64,000 nt of DNA from Streptomyces sp. ITFR-21 (GCF_031844685.1 NZ_CP134605.1:6744501-6808500); one strand, 5' to 3'; positions 19,250 through 28,432 are shown, counted from the first letter of the stretch. The notes: generated from the letters alone by a model not told the origin. Made by a program: numbers and translations.

Positions 19250-19270
19250 CCACTAAGATATCCTTAGTGG
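19250..19270 (+). promoter_or_regulatory. Operator of the FMN-reductase/hxlR operon
   Basis: CCACTAAG and CTTAGTGG around ATATC form an 8+8 inverted repeat, and a third CTAAG half-site overlaps the ribosome site at 19279. Position 23 bp before the start suggests repression by the HxlR protein of the same operon. Confidence 0.6.
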
Positions 19271-19292
19271 ACCTTTCGCTAAGGAGAACATG

Positions 19293-19886
19293 ATGTCGAA
19301 GCTGGGGATCGTCGTGGCGAGTACCAGGCCCGGTCGGCTGGGGCTGCCCATCGCCCAGTGGTTCGAGGGGGAGGCCCGCACCCACGCGGGCTTCGCCGAG
19401 GTCGGGCTGATCGACCTGGCCGAGGTGGGCCTGCCGTTCATGAACGAGCCCAACCACCCCCGGTTCGCCCGCTACACTCATCAGCACACCGTCGACTGGA
19501 GCGCCCGGGTCGACGCCGTGGACGCCTTCGTCTTCGTGATGCCGGAGTACAACTACGGCTTCAACGCGGAGCTGAAGAACGCGATCGACTACCTGCACAA
19601 CGAGTGGCGGTACAAGCCGGTCGGCTTCGTCAGCTACGGCGGGGTGTCGGCCGGCACCCGCGCGGTGCAGATGATCAAGCAGGTCGTCACCGCGCTGAAG
19701 ATGACGCCGGTCACCGAAGCGGTCTCCATCCCGTTCGTCCACCAGTTCATCGACGACGAGGACGGCCTGGTCCCCAACGAGGTGATGACCGCCGCCGCCA
19801 AGTCCATGCTGGACGAGCTGGTACGGATCGAGGCGACGCTGCGCGTGCTGCGGCCCGCTCCGGGCCAGGCGCCGCAGGACGTGTGA
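19293..19886 (+). CDS. NADPH-dependent FMN reductase (flavodoxin-like)
   Basis: Flavoprotein of 197 aa that passes electrons from NAD(P)H to FMN, quinones or azo compounds. Family marks are the phosphate-binding LGIVVASTRPGRLGLPIAQW at the N-terminus, VFVMPEYNYGFNAELKNAID for flavin contact, and VGFVSYGGVSAGTRA. The second of two adjacent ATGs (19290, 19293) is better spaced from AAGGAG. It is 18 bp upstream of an HxlR regulator gene, a usual arrangement for redox or electrophile response. Confidence 0.92.
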   Translation: MSKLGIVVASTRPGRLGLPIAQWFEGEARTHAGFAEVGLIDLAEVGLPFMNEPNHPRFARYTHQHTVDWSARVDAVDAFVFVMPEYNYGFNAELKNAIDYLHNEWRYKPVGFVSYGGVSAGTRAVQMIKQVVTALKMTPVTEAVSIPFVHQFIDDEDGLVPNEVMTAAAKSMLDELVRIEATLRVLRPAPGQAPQDV

Positions 19887-19904
19887 AAACGACGGGGGCA
19901 TACG

Positions 19905-20261
19905 GTGTCCGAAGGGTCCGGGGCGGGCGTCCACCAGGTGTGCGAGCGGTTCCACGCCGCCATCGAGCTGATCGGCGGCCGCTGGACCGGCGCCATCCTG
20001 CGCGCGGTCTTCACCGGTCAGCACCGCTTCGCCCACATACGGGCCGCGGTGCCCGGCCTCAGCGACACCATGCTGGCCCAGCGGCTGCGGACCCTGGAGG
20101 CACACGGCCTCCTCGAACGCCGCGCCGCCGGGACCGGCTCGGCCGCGCAGCCCGAGTACCACCTCACCCGGAAGGGCGAGGAGCTGGGCCCGGTACTCGA
20201 CGCGGTGATCGCCTGGTCGCACCGCTGGATCACCCTTCCGGCGGACCCCTCCGGGCCGTGA
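19905..20261 (+). CDS. HxlR-family winged-helix regulator
   Basis: 118-aa regulator. The HxlR signature is visible: IELIGGRWTGAILRAVFTGQ, RFAHIRAAVPGLSDTMLAQR, LEAHGLLERR and YHLTRKGEELGPVLDAVIAW. HxlR proteins sense aldehydes, quinones or thiol stress and usually control a neighbouring oxidoreductase; here that is the FMN reductase upstream. The conserved N-terminal Cys of thiol-sensing members is present (VHQVCERFH). GTG start at 19905. Confidence 0.92.
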   Translation: MSEGSGAGVHQVCERFHAAIELIGGRWTGAILRAVFTGQHRFAHIRAAVPGLSDTMLAQRLRTLEAHGLLERRAAGTGSAAQPEYHLTRKGEELGPVLDAVIAWSHRWITLPADPSGP

Positions 20262-20286
20262 GCGACCGCCGTCCGCCGGCAGGGCC

Positions 20287-20317
20287 GGGACCCCGCCGCC
20301 GACACCGGCGGGGTCCC
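20287..20317. terminator. Bidirectional hairpin between hxlR and pntB
   Basis: GGGACCCCGCCG and its exact complement around a 7-base loop (12-bp stem) between convergent genes. Confidence 0.7.
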
Positions 20318-20331
20318 GCCACCGGTACGGC

Positions 20332-21807
20332 TCAGCCCGCCGCTGCCGCCGGGGCGGGACGCGGCCGGGCGCCCGGGTCGGCCGCCCCGGGGGAGGCCGG
20401 GGTCAGCGCCCGCAGGATGCCCTCCACGCTCTGCTTGGCGTCACCGAAGAGCATCCGGGTGTTCTCCCGGAAGAACAGCGGATTCTGCACCCCGGCGTAC
20501 CCGGAGGCCATGGACCGCTTGAAGACGACCACCTGCTCCGCCTCCCACACCCGCAGCACCGGCATCCCGGCGATCGGGCTGCCCGGGTCCTCCATCGCCG
20601 CCGGGTTCACCGTGTCGTTGGCGCCGATGACCAGGACCACGGACGTACGGGCGAAGTCGTCGTTGATCTCGTCCATCTCCAGCACCACGTCGTAGGGCAC
20701 CTTCGCCTCGGCCAGCAGCACGTTCATGTGTCCCGGCAGCCGTCCGGCGACCGGGTGCACCCCGAAGCGGACCTCCACCCCGCGCTCGCGCAGCGCCCGG
20801 GTCAGCTCGGCCACCGGGTGCTGGGCCTGGGCGACGGCCATGCCGTAGCCGGGGGTGATGATCACCGAGCCGGCGCTCTCCAGCAGCGCGGCCGTCTCCT
20901 CCGCGGTGGTCTCCCGGTGCTCGCCCTGCTCGGTGTCACCGCCCGCCGGGGCCTCGATGCCGAAGCCGCCGGCGATGACCGAGATGAACGACCGGTTCAT
21001 CGCCTTGCACATGATGTACGACAGGTACGCGCCGGAGGAGCCGACCAGCGCGCCGGTGACGATGAGCAGGTTGTTGTCCAGCAGGAAGCCCGCGGCAGCG
21101 GCGGCCCAGCCCGAGTAGCTGTTGAGCATCGAGACCACCACCGGCATGTCCCCGCCGCCGATGGAGGCGACCAGGTGCCAGCCGAGCAGCAGCGCCAGCG
21201 CGGTGATCGCGATGACCAGTCCCAGGCTCGGGTGCACCGCGAACCACACGGTCAGACCGACGAAGGCCGCCAGTGCGCCCAGGTTGAGGACGTTCTTGCC
21301 CGGCAGCATCAGCGGCCGGGACTTGATCCGCGCCGACAGCTTGAGGAAGGCGATCAGCGAGCCGGTGAAGGTGACCGCGCCGATGAAGATGCCGATGAAC
21401 ACCTCGGCGTGGTGGATGCGCAGCAGATCCGCGGCCACCGCGGTCTGCGCCGAGCCGCGCGCCTCCACCTCGTAGTAGCTGTTCCAGCCGACGAGTACGG
21501 CGGCCAGGCCGACGAAGCTGTGCAGGACCGCGATGAGCTCGGGCATCCCGGTCATCGCCACCACACGGGCGCGCCACAGGCCCAGCACGGCGCCGGCCGC
21601 CATGGCGGCCGCGATGAGGCCCACCGCGCCGCCGGAGATGTCCCGGGAGGCGAAGACGACGGTCGCGACCAGTGCCAGGGCCATCCCGCAGACCCCGAAG
21701 ACCACCCCGACCCGCGAGGTGCGGTGCTGGGAGAGCCCGGCCAGGCTCAGGATGAACAGCAGCGCGGCGACGACGTCCGCGGACTGGGATGCGGTACTGG
21801 CGTTCAT
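20332..21807 (-). CDS. pntB: NAD(P) transhydrogenase subunit beta
   Basis: Membrane subunit of proton-translocating transhydrogenase, 491 aa, moving hydride between NADH and NADP+ with proton flow. Residues 1 to about 290 hold about eight to nine membrane segments (VVAALLFILSLAGLSQHRTS at the start). After a charged linker comes the NADP-binding dIII domain with VIITPGYGMAVAQAQHP, VRFGVHPVAGRLPGHMNVLL and NDTVNPAA. Linker and C-terminal tail are Ala/Pro-rich. It starts 8 bp after pntA, so the two form an operon. Confidence 0.96.
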   Translation of the reverse strand: MNASTASQSADVVAALLFILSLAGLSQHRTSRVGVVFGVCGMALALVATVVFASRDISGGAVGLIAAAMAAGAVLGLWRARVVAMTGMPELIAVLHSFVGLAAVLVGWNSYYEVEARGSAQTAVAADLLRIHHAEVFIGIFIGAVTFTGSLIAFLKLSARIKSRPLMLPGKNVLNLGALAAFVGLTVWFAVHPSLGLVIAITALALLLGWHLVASIGGGDMPVVVSMLNSYSGWAAAAAGFLLDNNLLIVTGALVGSSGAYLSYIMCKAMNRSFISVIAGGFGIEAPAGGDTEQGEHRETTAEETAALLESAGSVIITPGYGMAVAQAQHPVAELTRALRERGVEVRFGVHPVAGRLPGHMNVLLAEAKVPYDVVLEMDEINDDFARTSVVLVIGANDTVNPAAMEDPGSPIAGMPVLRVWEAEQVVVFKRSMASGYAGVQNPLFFRENTRMLFGDAKQSVEGILRALTPASPGAADPGARPRPAPAAAAG

Positions 21808-21815
21808 ATGCGGCC

Positions 21816-23354
21816 TCAGTCCTTCGAGAACATGCCGAGCATGCGGCGGGTGACGGCGAAGCCTCCGAAGATGTTGACACTGGTCAACAGGATCGCCACG
21901 AACGACAGCACGGTCACCACGACCGGGTCGTGCCCGATCTGCAGCAGCGCCCCGATGACCACGATTCCGGAGATCGCGTTGGTGACCGACATCAGCGGGG
22001 TGTGCAGCGCGTGGTGCACCTTGCCGATGACGTAGTAGCCGATCACCACGGCCAGTGTGAACACCGTGAAGTTCTCCGCCAGCTGGGCCGGGGAGTAGGC
22101 GATCAGCAGGAACAGCGCGACCATGCCGAGGCCGATCAGGGAGAACCGGACCGGGGCCGTCATCCGCCGCTTCGGCGCCGGCGGCGCGACCGGGGCGGGC
22201 GGCGCGACCGCCGGGGCGGCCGACACCTGGACCGGCGGTGGCGGCCAGGTCTTCGCCCCGTCCCGCACCACTGTCACCGACCGCTGCACCACGTCGTCGA
22301 AGTCCAGCCGTACCCGCCCGTCCTTCCCCGGCGTCAGCAGCTTCAGCAGGTTGACCAGGTTGCTGCCGTACAGCTGCGACGCCTGCGCGGGCAGCCGGCC
22401 CGCCAGGTCGGTGTAGCCGATGATCGTCACCCCGTTGCCGGTGACGACCGCCTTGCCCGCGACGGTGCCCGCCACGTTGCCGCCCTGCGCCGCGGCCATG
22501 TCCACGATGACGCTGCCGGGCTTCATGCCCGCCACGTCCTCGGCGGTGAGCAGCTTGGGCGCGGGCCGGCCCGGGATCAGCGCCGTGGTGATCACGACGT
22601 CGACGTCGACCGCCTGCTCGCGGTAGATCTCCGCGGCCCGGCGGTCGTACGCCTCCGAGGTGGCCCGTGCGTAGCCGTCGCCGGCCGACTCCTGCGGCAC
22701 CTCCACGGCCAGGAACTCCCCGCCCAGCGACCGTACCTGGTCGGCGACCTCCGGCCGCGGATCGGTGGCCCGTACGATCGCGCCCAGGCTGCTGGCCGCC
22801 CCGATCGCCGCGAGCCCCGCCACACCGGCGCCCGCCACCAGCACCTTCGCCGGCGGCACCTTGCCCGCGGCGGTGACCTGCCCGGTGAAGAACCGGCCGA
22901 AGGCGTGCGCGGCCTCGATCACCGCCCGGTAGCCGGCGATGTTGGCCATCGAACTGAGCACGTCCAGGGACTGGGCCCGGGAGATCCGCGGTACCGCGTC
23001 CATGGCCAGTACGGTGATGGGCCGCCGCGCGAGGTCGTCGAGGAGTTCGGGGTCGAGCCCCGGGCCGATCAGCCCGACCAGCGTCGCGCCCTCCCGCAGC
23101 CGGCCGATCTCCTCGCGGGAGGGCGCGTTCACCTTCAGGACGACATCGGCCTGCCATGCCTCGCCGATCCGCGCACCGGCCTGGACATAGGCGTCGTCGG
23201 TGAAACCCGAGGCCGTACCGGCCCCCGACTCCACGACCACCTCGTAGCCCAGGCCCAGGATCTGGCGGACGCCGGTCGGCGTCGCCGCGACCCGGGTCTC
23301 CCCGGCCGCCGATTCGGCGGCGACGCCGATCTGCTGTGGAGCTGAAACGGACAT
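21816..23354 (-). CDS. pntA: NAD(P) transhydrogenase subunit alpha (fused)
   Basis: 512-aa alpha subunit in one piece, unlike the split PntAA/PntAB of many bacteria. Residues 1 to about 370 are the NAD-binding dI domain of alanine-dehydrogenase fold (IGVAAESAAGETRVAATPTG, VLVAGAGVAGLAAIGAASSL, KPGSVIVDMAA). A Pro/Ala-rich linker (about 375-410) leads to three to four membrane segments ending GGFAVTRRMLGMFSKD. GAAGGA lies six bases before the ATG. With pntB it supplies NADPH. Confidence 0.96.
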   Translation of the reverse strand: MSVSAPQQIGVAAESAAGETRVAATPTGVRQILGLGYEVVVESGAGTASGFTDDAYVQAGARIGEAWQADVVLKVNAPSREEIGRLREGATLVGLIGPGLDPELLDDLARRPITVLAMDAVPRISRAQSLDVLSSMANIAGYRAVIEAAHAFGRFFTGQVTAAGKVPPAKVLVAGAGVAGLAAIGAASSLGAIVRATDPRPEVADQVRSLGGEFLAVEVPQESAGDGYARATSEAYDRRAAEIYREQAVDVDVVITTALIPGRPAPKLLTAEDVAGMKPGSVIVDMAAAQGGNVAGTVAGKAVVTGNGVTIIGYTDLAGRLPAQASQLYGSNLVNLLKLLTPGKDGRVRLDFDDVVQRSVTVVRDGAKTWPPPPVQVSAAPAVAPPAPVAPPAPKRRMTAPVRFSLIGLGMVALFLLIAYSPAQLAENFTVFTLAVVIGYYVIGKVHHALHTPLMSVTNAISGIVVIGALLQIGHDPVVVTVLSFVAILLTSVNIFGGFAVTRRMLGMFSKD

Positions 23355-23567
23355 CGTTATCCTTCTCACCTGACAATGGGCAGACGGAACAGGACCGGTC
23401 GACAGCGTGCGGGCACGCAGAAGACAGTGAACGACCCCGACCCGCCGCACAAGCCTTCGACGCGGCGGACCGGTCCCCGCGCGCCCGCGGCCTCGACCGA
23501 TCCGCACGTTACCGAGTCCCGGCCCCCGACCCGCCGATCCCGGCCCCGAGCTGCCGGTCGGGGCGCG

Positions 23568-23591
23568 GCGGCGGCACCGCGGTGCCGCCGC
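23568..23591 (-). terminator. Palindromic terminator candidate of the DeoR gene
   Basis: GCGGCGGCACCG next to its exact complement gives a 24-bp perfect palindrome 4 bp after the DeoR stop. Confidence 0.5.
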
Positions 23592-23594
23592 GGC

Positions 23595-24395
23595 TCAGAC
23601 CGCCGTGACGGTGACGCCGGCGTCCTCGAACCGGGCTACCGTGTCCGGGGAGACGCCCTGGTCGGTGACGAGCACGTCCACCAGGCCGATCGCGCACACC
23701 TTGGCGAACGCGCGCCTGCCGATCTTGGAGGAGTCGGCGGCCACGACCACCCGGCTCGCCTGCTCGGCGAGCATCCGGTTGACGCTGGCCTCGTCCTCGT
23801 CGTGCGCGAAGGCGCCCAGCGCCGGGTCGAGAGCGCCGACACCCAGCACGGCGAGGTCCAGAGTGACCTCCTGGAGCACGCTGCGGGCCAGCGGGCCGGT
23901 CAGTTCGTACGACTGGGACCGTACGACTCCGCCGGTCACCACGATCTTGATCTGCGGTCTGACCACCAGTTCACCGGCGATGTTCAGCGCGTTGGTCACC
24001 ACCGTCAGGGCGGGCTGCCGGTCGCTGCCGGCCGCTCCCTCGGCGGCGATGTCCGCGCGCAGCGCCAGCGCCCTGGCCACCTCCGTCGTGGTCGTGCCCC
24101 CGGTCAGCCCCACCACGTCGCCGACCGCCACCAGCGCGGCCACCGCCTGCCCGATGCGCTGCTTCTGGGAGGCGTGCCGGGCCGTCTTGTAGCGCAGCGG
24201 CAGCTCGTACGACACCCCGTTGGCGACCGCCCCGCCCCGGGTCCTGGTCAGCACCCGCTGTTCGGCGAGCCGGTCCAGGTCGCGGCGGATGGTGGCGGCC
24301 GACACGTTCAGCGCGACGGCCGCCTCGTCCACCTCCAGCCGGCCCTGCCCGGCCAGCAGGTCGAGCAGCGCGGACCACCGGGCATCGCGGGACAC
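23595..24395 (-). CDS. DeoR/GlpR-family transcriptional regulator
   Basis: 266-aa sugar-phosphate-responsive regulator. The DeoR helix-turn-helix is at residues 6-60 (LLDLLAGQGRLEVDEAAVAL, VSAATIRRDLDRLAEQ, TRTRGGAV). The ISOCOT-fold sensor follows (VGLTGGTTTTEVARAL, LTVVTNALNIAGEL, VVAADSSKIGRRAF, DVLVTDQG). No sugar-catabolic gene is adjacent, so the target is not evident. The 269 bp between this start and the DUF3050 stop hold only G/C-rich short palindromes. Confidence 0.93.
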   Translation of the reverse strand: MSRDARWSALLDLLAGQGRLEVDEAAVALNVSAATIRRDLDRLAEQRVLTRTRGGAVANGVSYELPLRYKTARHASQKQRIGQAVAALVAVGDVVGLTGGTTTTEVARALALRADIAAEGAAGSDRQPALTVVTNALNIAGELVVRPQIKIVVTGGVVRSQSYELTGPLARSVLQEVTLDLAVLGVGALDPALGAFAHDEDEASVNRMLAEQASRVVVAADSSKIGRRAFAKVCAIGLVDVLVTDQGVSPDTVARFEDAGVTVTAV

Positions 24396-24664
24396 GGGCG
24401 CCGCCTCCTCATCACCGGAAACCGGGAAAGCGCCGGACCGTACCGAACGCTGCTCGATCCTAGGTACTGCGGGGCCCTCCCGGATACCGGGGCCCGCGGT
24501 CCGCCGCAGACCCCGGCGGACGGACCCACGGTGCGCCGGCCGGGGTCCGCGCCGGGCTCACCGGCCGCCGCCGGTCGCCCCGCAGGTCCGGCGCGGACCG
24601 ACCGGTACGGAGCGCGGCGGCCGGGGGAGGCCGGCCGCCCCCGGGCCCGCTCCGGTACCCGGCC

Positions 24665-25462
24665 TCAGGCCGGCAGCGCCACCGAGATCGCGTCCCACAG
24701 CGCCAGCCTCGCCTGGAGCGCCTCGCGTACCGTCGCCGCGCACTGCTCCCAGCGGGCCGGGTCGTCTCCGCACAGGTCGATGAGCATCTGCATCGCCATC
24801 GGGGTGTGCTGCTCGCCGTCGACCTCGATGTGCCGGGCCAGGTAGTCCTTGAAGACCCCCAGCCGGCCCTCCTCGTCGGGAATCCGCACCACCTGCTCGA
24901 ACATCTCCGGGATCAGGTCCTCCCGGCCGAAGGCGAAGGCGGCGGCCTGGCAGTGCACGGGCGCGTTCTCGATGATCCGCCAGGTCACCGCCATGAAGTC
25001 GGCCGAGGACTGCGGGATCTCGGCGCGCTTGGCGGCCTCGGCGACCGCGGTGCCCTCGCCGAGCAGGGCGAGGAAGGCCCGCACCGGACCGGTCGCGGCC
25101 CCGGTGCGCTCCATGCCGTCCAGGTACAGCTCGAAGTGGCTGGTGTAACCCTCGCCCAGCTCGTCGCTCTCCTCCACCAGTACGATCTCGTTGATCAGCC
25201 GGCGGCTGGCGGTCGGGCCGCTGGGCACCCAGGGCAGCGCCACGCAGGTCAGCTTGAGCTGGAGGCTCTTGAGCAGGGACATGAAGTCCCAGACGGCGAA
25301 GACATGGCTCTCCTGGAAGGCGCGCACCTGCTCCAGCGTGTCGAGCCGGCGGTACAGGCCGTGTTCGAGGACCTGTCGCCGTACCGGGTCGACGGCGGTC
25401 CGCAGCGAGGTCAGCCCCGGATGCGAGCGGTCCCAGTGGTAGCGGTCGTTGGCAGGGCTCAT
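24665..25462 (-). CDS. DUF3050 protein (heme-oxygenase-like diiron fold)
   Basis: 265-aa member of DUF3050, which belongs to the heme-oxygenase-like diiron oxidase/oxygenase superfamily. Visible family blocks are FQESHVFAVWDFMSLLKSLQ, LINEIVLVEESDELGEGYTS, HFELYLDGM and HCQAAAFAFGREDL, with the Glu and His residues expected for a diiron site. Such enzymes do N-oxygenation, desaturation or C-C cleavage in natural-product pathways. It is the last gene of the leftward cluster operon, so a late oxidative step is likely; the substrate is unknown. The leader contains a hexanucleotide repeat. Confidence 0.75.
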   Translation of the reverse strand: MSPANDRYHWDRSHPGLTSLRTAVDPVRRQVLEHGLYRRLDTLEQVRAFQESHVFAVWDFMSLLKSLQLKLTCVALPWVPSGPTASRRLINEIVLVEESDELGEGYTSHFELYLDGMERTGAATGPVRAFLALLGEGTAVAEAAKRAEIPQSSADFMAVTWRIIENAPVHCQAAAFAFGREDLIPEMFEQVVRIPDEEGRLGVFKDYLARHIEVDGEQHTPMAMQMLIDLCGDDPARWEQCAATVREALQARLALWDAISVALPA

Positions 25463-25493
25463 CGGTACTCCTGACGCAGAATCGGGCAGAGGG

Positions 25494-25540
<47 letters not shown>

Positions 25541-25557
25541 GGGGTCGGGAGGGGGCT

Positions 25558-26520
25558 TCACCTGACGGCGGCGCGGACCGCCTCGCGCAGCTGGTCCGGT
25601 TGCGGTTGCAGTGCCCGGTCCAGCTCCGGGGCGAAGGGCAGCACCGCGCCGTCCGGGCGGGTCACCCGCCGCGGCGGGGCCTGGAGCAGCCCCTCCTCGG
25701 CGGCGGCGGCGAGGAGTTCGGCCGCGAAGCCGCAGCCGCGGTTGGCGTCGTCGTAGACGACGAGCCGGCGGGTGCGGCGCAGCGACCCGCGCAGCGCGTC
25801 CCAGTCGAAGGGGTGCAGCGTCCGCGGGTCGAGCACCTCGACCGACACCTCGCCGGCCAGGTCGTCCGCGACCGCGAGCGCCTCGGCGACCAGGTGCCCG
25901 ACGGCCACCACCGTCACGTCCGTCCCCGGCCGGCGCAGCCGCGCGGACCCCAGCGGCACCGGCGGCGGCGGTCCGGTCACGTCCTCGCGCAGGCCCATCG
26001 CAGCGGCCGGCGCGAACAGCACCACCGGGTCGTCGTCCTCGACGGCCGCCCGCAGCAGCCCGTAGGCGTCGGCCGGCGCGGCCGGGACGACGGTCTTCAC
26101 ACCGGCGTGCACGAACAGGCCGTACGGATGGTCGGAGTGCTGCCCCGCCCAGCCGGCCCGCGAACCGGAACCGGGGACGACGAAGGTGACCGGCACCCGC
26201 ACCTGGCCGCCCGTCATCAGCCGGAACTTGTGCGCCTGGTTGACGATCTGCTCGAAGACCAGGAACAGCAGCGACGGGATCTGGAACTCCACCACCGGCC
26301 GCATCCCGCTCAGCGCGGCGCCGACCGCGAACGAGGTGAACGCCTGCTCCGACAGCGGCATGTCCAGCACCCGGTCGGGGCCGAACCGCTTCTGCAGGCC
26401 CAGCGTCGGCCCGGCCAGGCCCGCGCCCACGTCCTCGCCGAGCACACAGACGGCCGGATCGGCCGCCATGCTGTCGGCCAGCGCCCGGTTCAGTGCCTTG
26501 GTGTACGACAGCCAGGTCAC
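25558..26520 (-). CDS. 2-oxoacid dehydrogenase E1 component, beta subunit
   Basis: 320-aa beta subunit of a thiamine-diphosphate ketoacid dehydrogenase (PDH/BCKDH E1 class). Family marks are AVCVLGEDVGAGLAGPTLGL, DMPLSEQAFTSFAVGAALSG and the C-terminal EVLDPRTLHPFDWDALRGSL. The GTG start overlaps the alpha-subunit stop (GTGA), so the pair is co-translated. No E2 or E3 gene is near; either housekeeping E2 is borrowed or the E1 delivers its acyl group differently. In this cluster it may make an acyl starter or act on an arylglyoxylate; both are inference. Confidence 0.9.
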   Translation of the reverse strand: MTWLSYTKALNRALADSMAADPAVCVLGEDVGAGLAGPTLGLQKRFGPDRVLDMPLSEQAFTSFAVGAALSGMRPVVEFQIPSLLFLVFEQIVNQAHKFRLMTGGQVRVPVTFVVPGSGSRAGWAGQHSDHPYGLFVHAGVKTVVPAAPADAYGLLRAAVEDDDPVVLFAPAAAMGLREDVTGPPPPVPLGSARLRRPGTDVTVVAVGHLVAEALAVADDLAGEVSVEVLDPRTLHPFDWDALRGSLRRTRRLVVYDDANRGCGFAAELLAAAAEEGLLQAPPRRVTRPDGAVLPFAPELDRALQPQPDQLREAVRAAVR

Positions 26521-27512
26521 GGCGACACCCCCGGGCGCGCCGGCGGGCCGACCGCGTACAGGAAGTCGCCGGCGCCGGCCGGGTCGGGGCGCGGCGCGGC
26601 GAGCGCCCACGCGGCGGCGGCCCGCAGCCGCCCGGCCACCTCGGCGTCGATCCGGTCGGCCTCGGGGATCCGCGGCCGGAGCCGGTCCAGCGGGTCGCGG
26701 GTCCGCCAGAGCGCCACCTCCTGCTCGGAGCGGTAGGTCAGCCGCAACCGCCGCTCCATGGTGTGGTGGCCTTCGAAACGGTAGGTGCGGCACTCCAGGA
26801 AGCCCGGCCCGCCACCCGACCTGGCCCGCGCCACGGCTTCGGCCGCCGCCCGGTGCACCGCGTCGGCGTCCATGCCGTCCACCGCCACCGCGGGCACCGC
26901 GAAGGCGGCGGCCCGGCCCAGCGCGCTGCCGCCGACCGCCGCCGCGGCCGGGAGCGTGGTGGCGTAGCCGTTGTTCTCGCAGACGAAGACCACTGGCGCC
27001 CGCCGGACCGACGCCAGGTTCAACGCCTCCAGCAGCACGCCCTGATTGAGGGCGCCGTCGCCGAAGAAGCAGGCGACGACGGTGTCGCGGCCGAACCGCC
27101 GGGCGGCCCAGGCGGCACCCACCGCGACGGCCGCGCCCGCGCCGACCATGCCGTTGGCGCCGAGGATGCCCAGCGACACATCGGCGGCGTGCATCGAACC
27201 GCCCCGGCCCCGGTTCAACCCGGCCTCCCGGCCGGCTAGTTCGGCCAGCAGCCGGGCCGGGTCCGCGCCCTTGGCGAGCACATGGCCGTGGCCGCGGTGG
27301 GTGCTGGTGAGCTGGTCGCCCGGCGCCAGCGCCGCGCACACCCCGACCGCCACCGCCTCCTGCCCGAGGTAGGGGTGGATCCCGCCGGGGATCTCCCCGG
27401 CGCGCTCCCACTCCAGCGCGAGCGTGTCGAACTCCCGGATCAGCCGCATCATCCGGTAGCGGCCGGCCGGGGTGCCCAGATCGGGCGGCGGCGCCGGGGG
27501 CGCGGCGGTCAC
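26517..27512 (-). CDS. 2-oxoacid dehydrogenase E1 component, alpha subunit
   Basis: 331-aa alpha subunit. The thiamine-diphosphate motif is intact (VVACFFGDGALNQGVLLEAL ending in ENNGYA), as are STHRGHGHVLAKGAD and GGSMHAADVSLGILGANGMV. The phosphorylation-loop region (YRFEGHHTMERRLRLTYRS) is where substrate preference is tuned, but cannot be read here. The GTG start overlaps the PhyH stop (GTGA). Pairs like PglB/PglC in phenylglycine pathways show that such E1 proteins are recruited into arylglycine biosynthesis. Confidence 0.9.
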   Translation of the reverse strand: MTAAPPAPPPDLGTPAGRYRMMRLIREFDTLALEWERAGEIPGGIHPYLGQEAVAVGVCAALAPGDQLTSTHRGHGHVLAKGADPARLLAELAGREAGLNRGRGGSMHAADVSLGILGANGMVGAGAAVAVGAAWAARRFGRDTVVACFFGDGALNQGVLLEALNLASVRRAPVVFVCENNGYATTLPAAAAVGGSALGRAAAFAVPAVAVDGMDADAVHRAAAEAVARARSGGGPGFLECRTYRFEGHHTMERRLRLTYRSEQEVALWRTRDPLDRLRPRIPEADRIDAEVAGRLRAAAAWALAAPRPDPAGAGDFLYAVGPPARPGVSP

Positions 27513-28432
27513 AGCTCCCCCCGCCACAGCACCGGGCAGAACTCCGGGTCGGCGTAGTCCGGTTCGCCGCCGGGGGTGCGGCGGACCAGCACGTCGTGGT
27601 TGTAGACCACCGGTTCGCCGTCGCCGCGCAGGAAGCGGCGGTAGCGGTTGCCGCCGTCCTGGAGGTGCAGCGACACCGCCCGGCGCGGCCGGTCCGACCG
27701 GTTGGGGCCGCTGCCGTGGTACGTGCGGCAGTGGTGGAAGCTGACGTGGCCGCGCGGGATCTCCACCGGCACCCTGCTGATCGTCGCGCCGTTGAAGGCG
27801 GCGTTGTCGGCGAGGAGCTGCTCCAGTTCGCTGTTGTCGCGGGCGGCGAAGTGCCGGGTCGAGTCGTCGCCTCCGGGCAGCTCCTGCCAGCGGTGGCTGC
27901 CGTCGACCATGGTGATGGTGCCCATCTCGACGGTGCAGTCGTGGAACGGGACGAACGCGGTGAGCATCCGCTGCGAGGTGGACGTCTGCCAGTAGTGCTT
28001 GTCGAAGTGCCAGGGCACCAGGTTGCTCGGCTCGTCCGCGATCGGCGGCTTGAGGATCAGCGTCGACTGGAAGATCCGGATCTCCTCGGCCCTGGCCAGC
28101 CGCGCGGCGACCGCGCCGAGCAGCGGCTTGCGCAGGATCGCGCCGATCGCCTCGCTCTCGTAGTGCACATAGTCGTTGTGCCGCTGGACCGGGCCGTCCG
28201 ACGGCTGCCAGGACGCCAAGGTGCTCGGTTTCGCGGGCAGTTCACGGTCGCGGTGCCCGGCGTAGTAGACCTCGGTGGCCTCCTGCAGCGCGTCCAGCTC
28301 GGCGTCGGAGAAGATCCGCCCGGACAGGTACCAGCCGTGCTCGGCGTAGTCGAGGGCCTCCTCGACGGTGGGCAGCCCGGCGGCCTCCTCGTCGGTCAGG
28401 GCGAAGGCAGCTGCGGTCGTGGTGACGGTCAT
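27509..28432 (-). CDS. Phytanoyl-CoA dioxygenase (PhyH) family Fe(II)/2-oxoglutarate oxygenase
   Basis: 307-aa non-heme iron oxygenase, probably a hydroxylase of the growing or finished product. The facial triad fits WHFDKHYW (His-X-Asp, about residues 142-144) and the distal His of HHCRTYHGSGPN, with the 2-oxoglutarate-binding Arg in RPRRAVSLHLQD. PhyH members act on CoA esters, carrier-bound acyls or free amino acids, so hydroxylation of a fatty acyl chain or of Hpg is possible. It is 91 bp after HmaS and overlaps E1 alpha. Confidence 0.88.
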   Translation of the reverse strand: MTVTTTAAAFALTDEEAAGLPTVEEALDYAEHGWYLSGRIFSDAELDALQEATEVYYAGHRDRELPAKPSTLASWQPSDGPVQRHNDYVHYESEAIGAILRKPLLGAVAARLARAEEIRIFQSTLILKPPIADEPSNLVPWHFDKHYWQTSTSQRMLTAFVPFHDCTVEMGTITMVDGSHRWQELPGGDDSTRHFAARDNSELEQLLADNAAFNGATISRVPVEIPRGHVSFHHCRTYHGSGPNRSDRPRRAVSLHLQDGGNRYRRFLRGDGEPVVYNHDVLVRRTPGGEPDYADPEFCPVLWRGEL

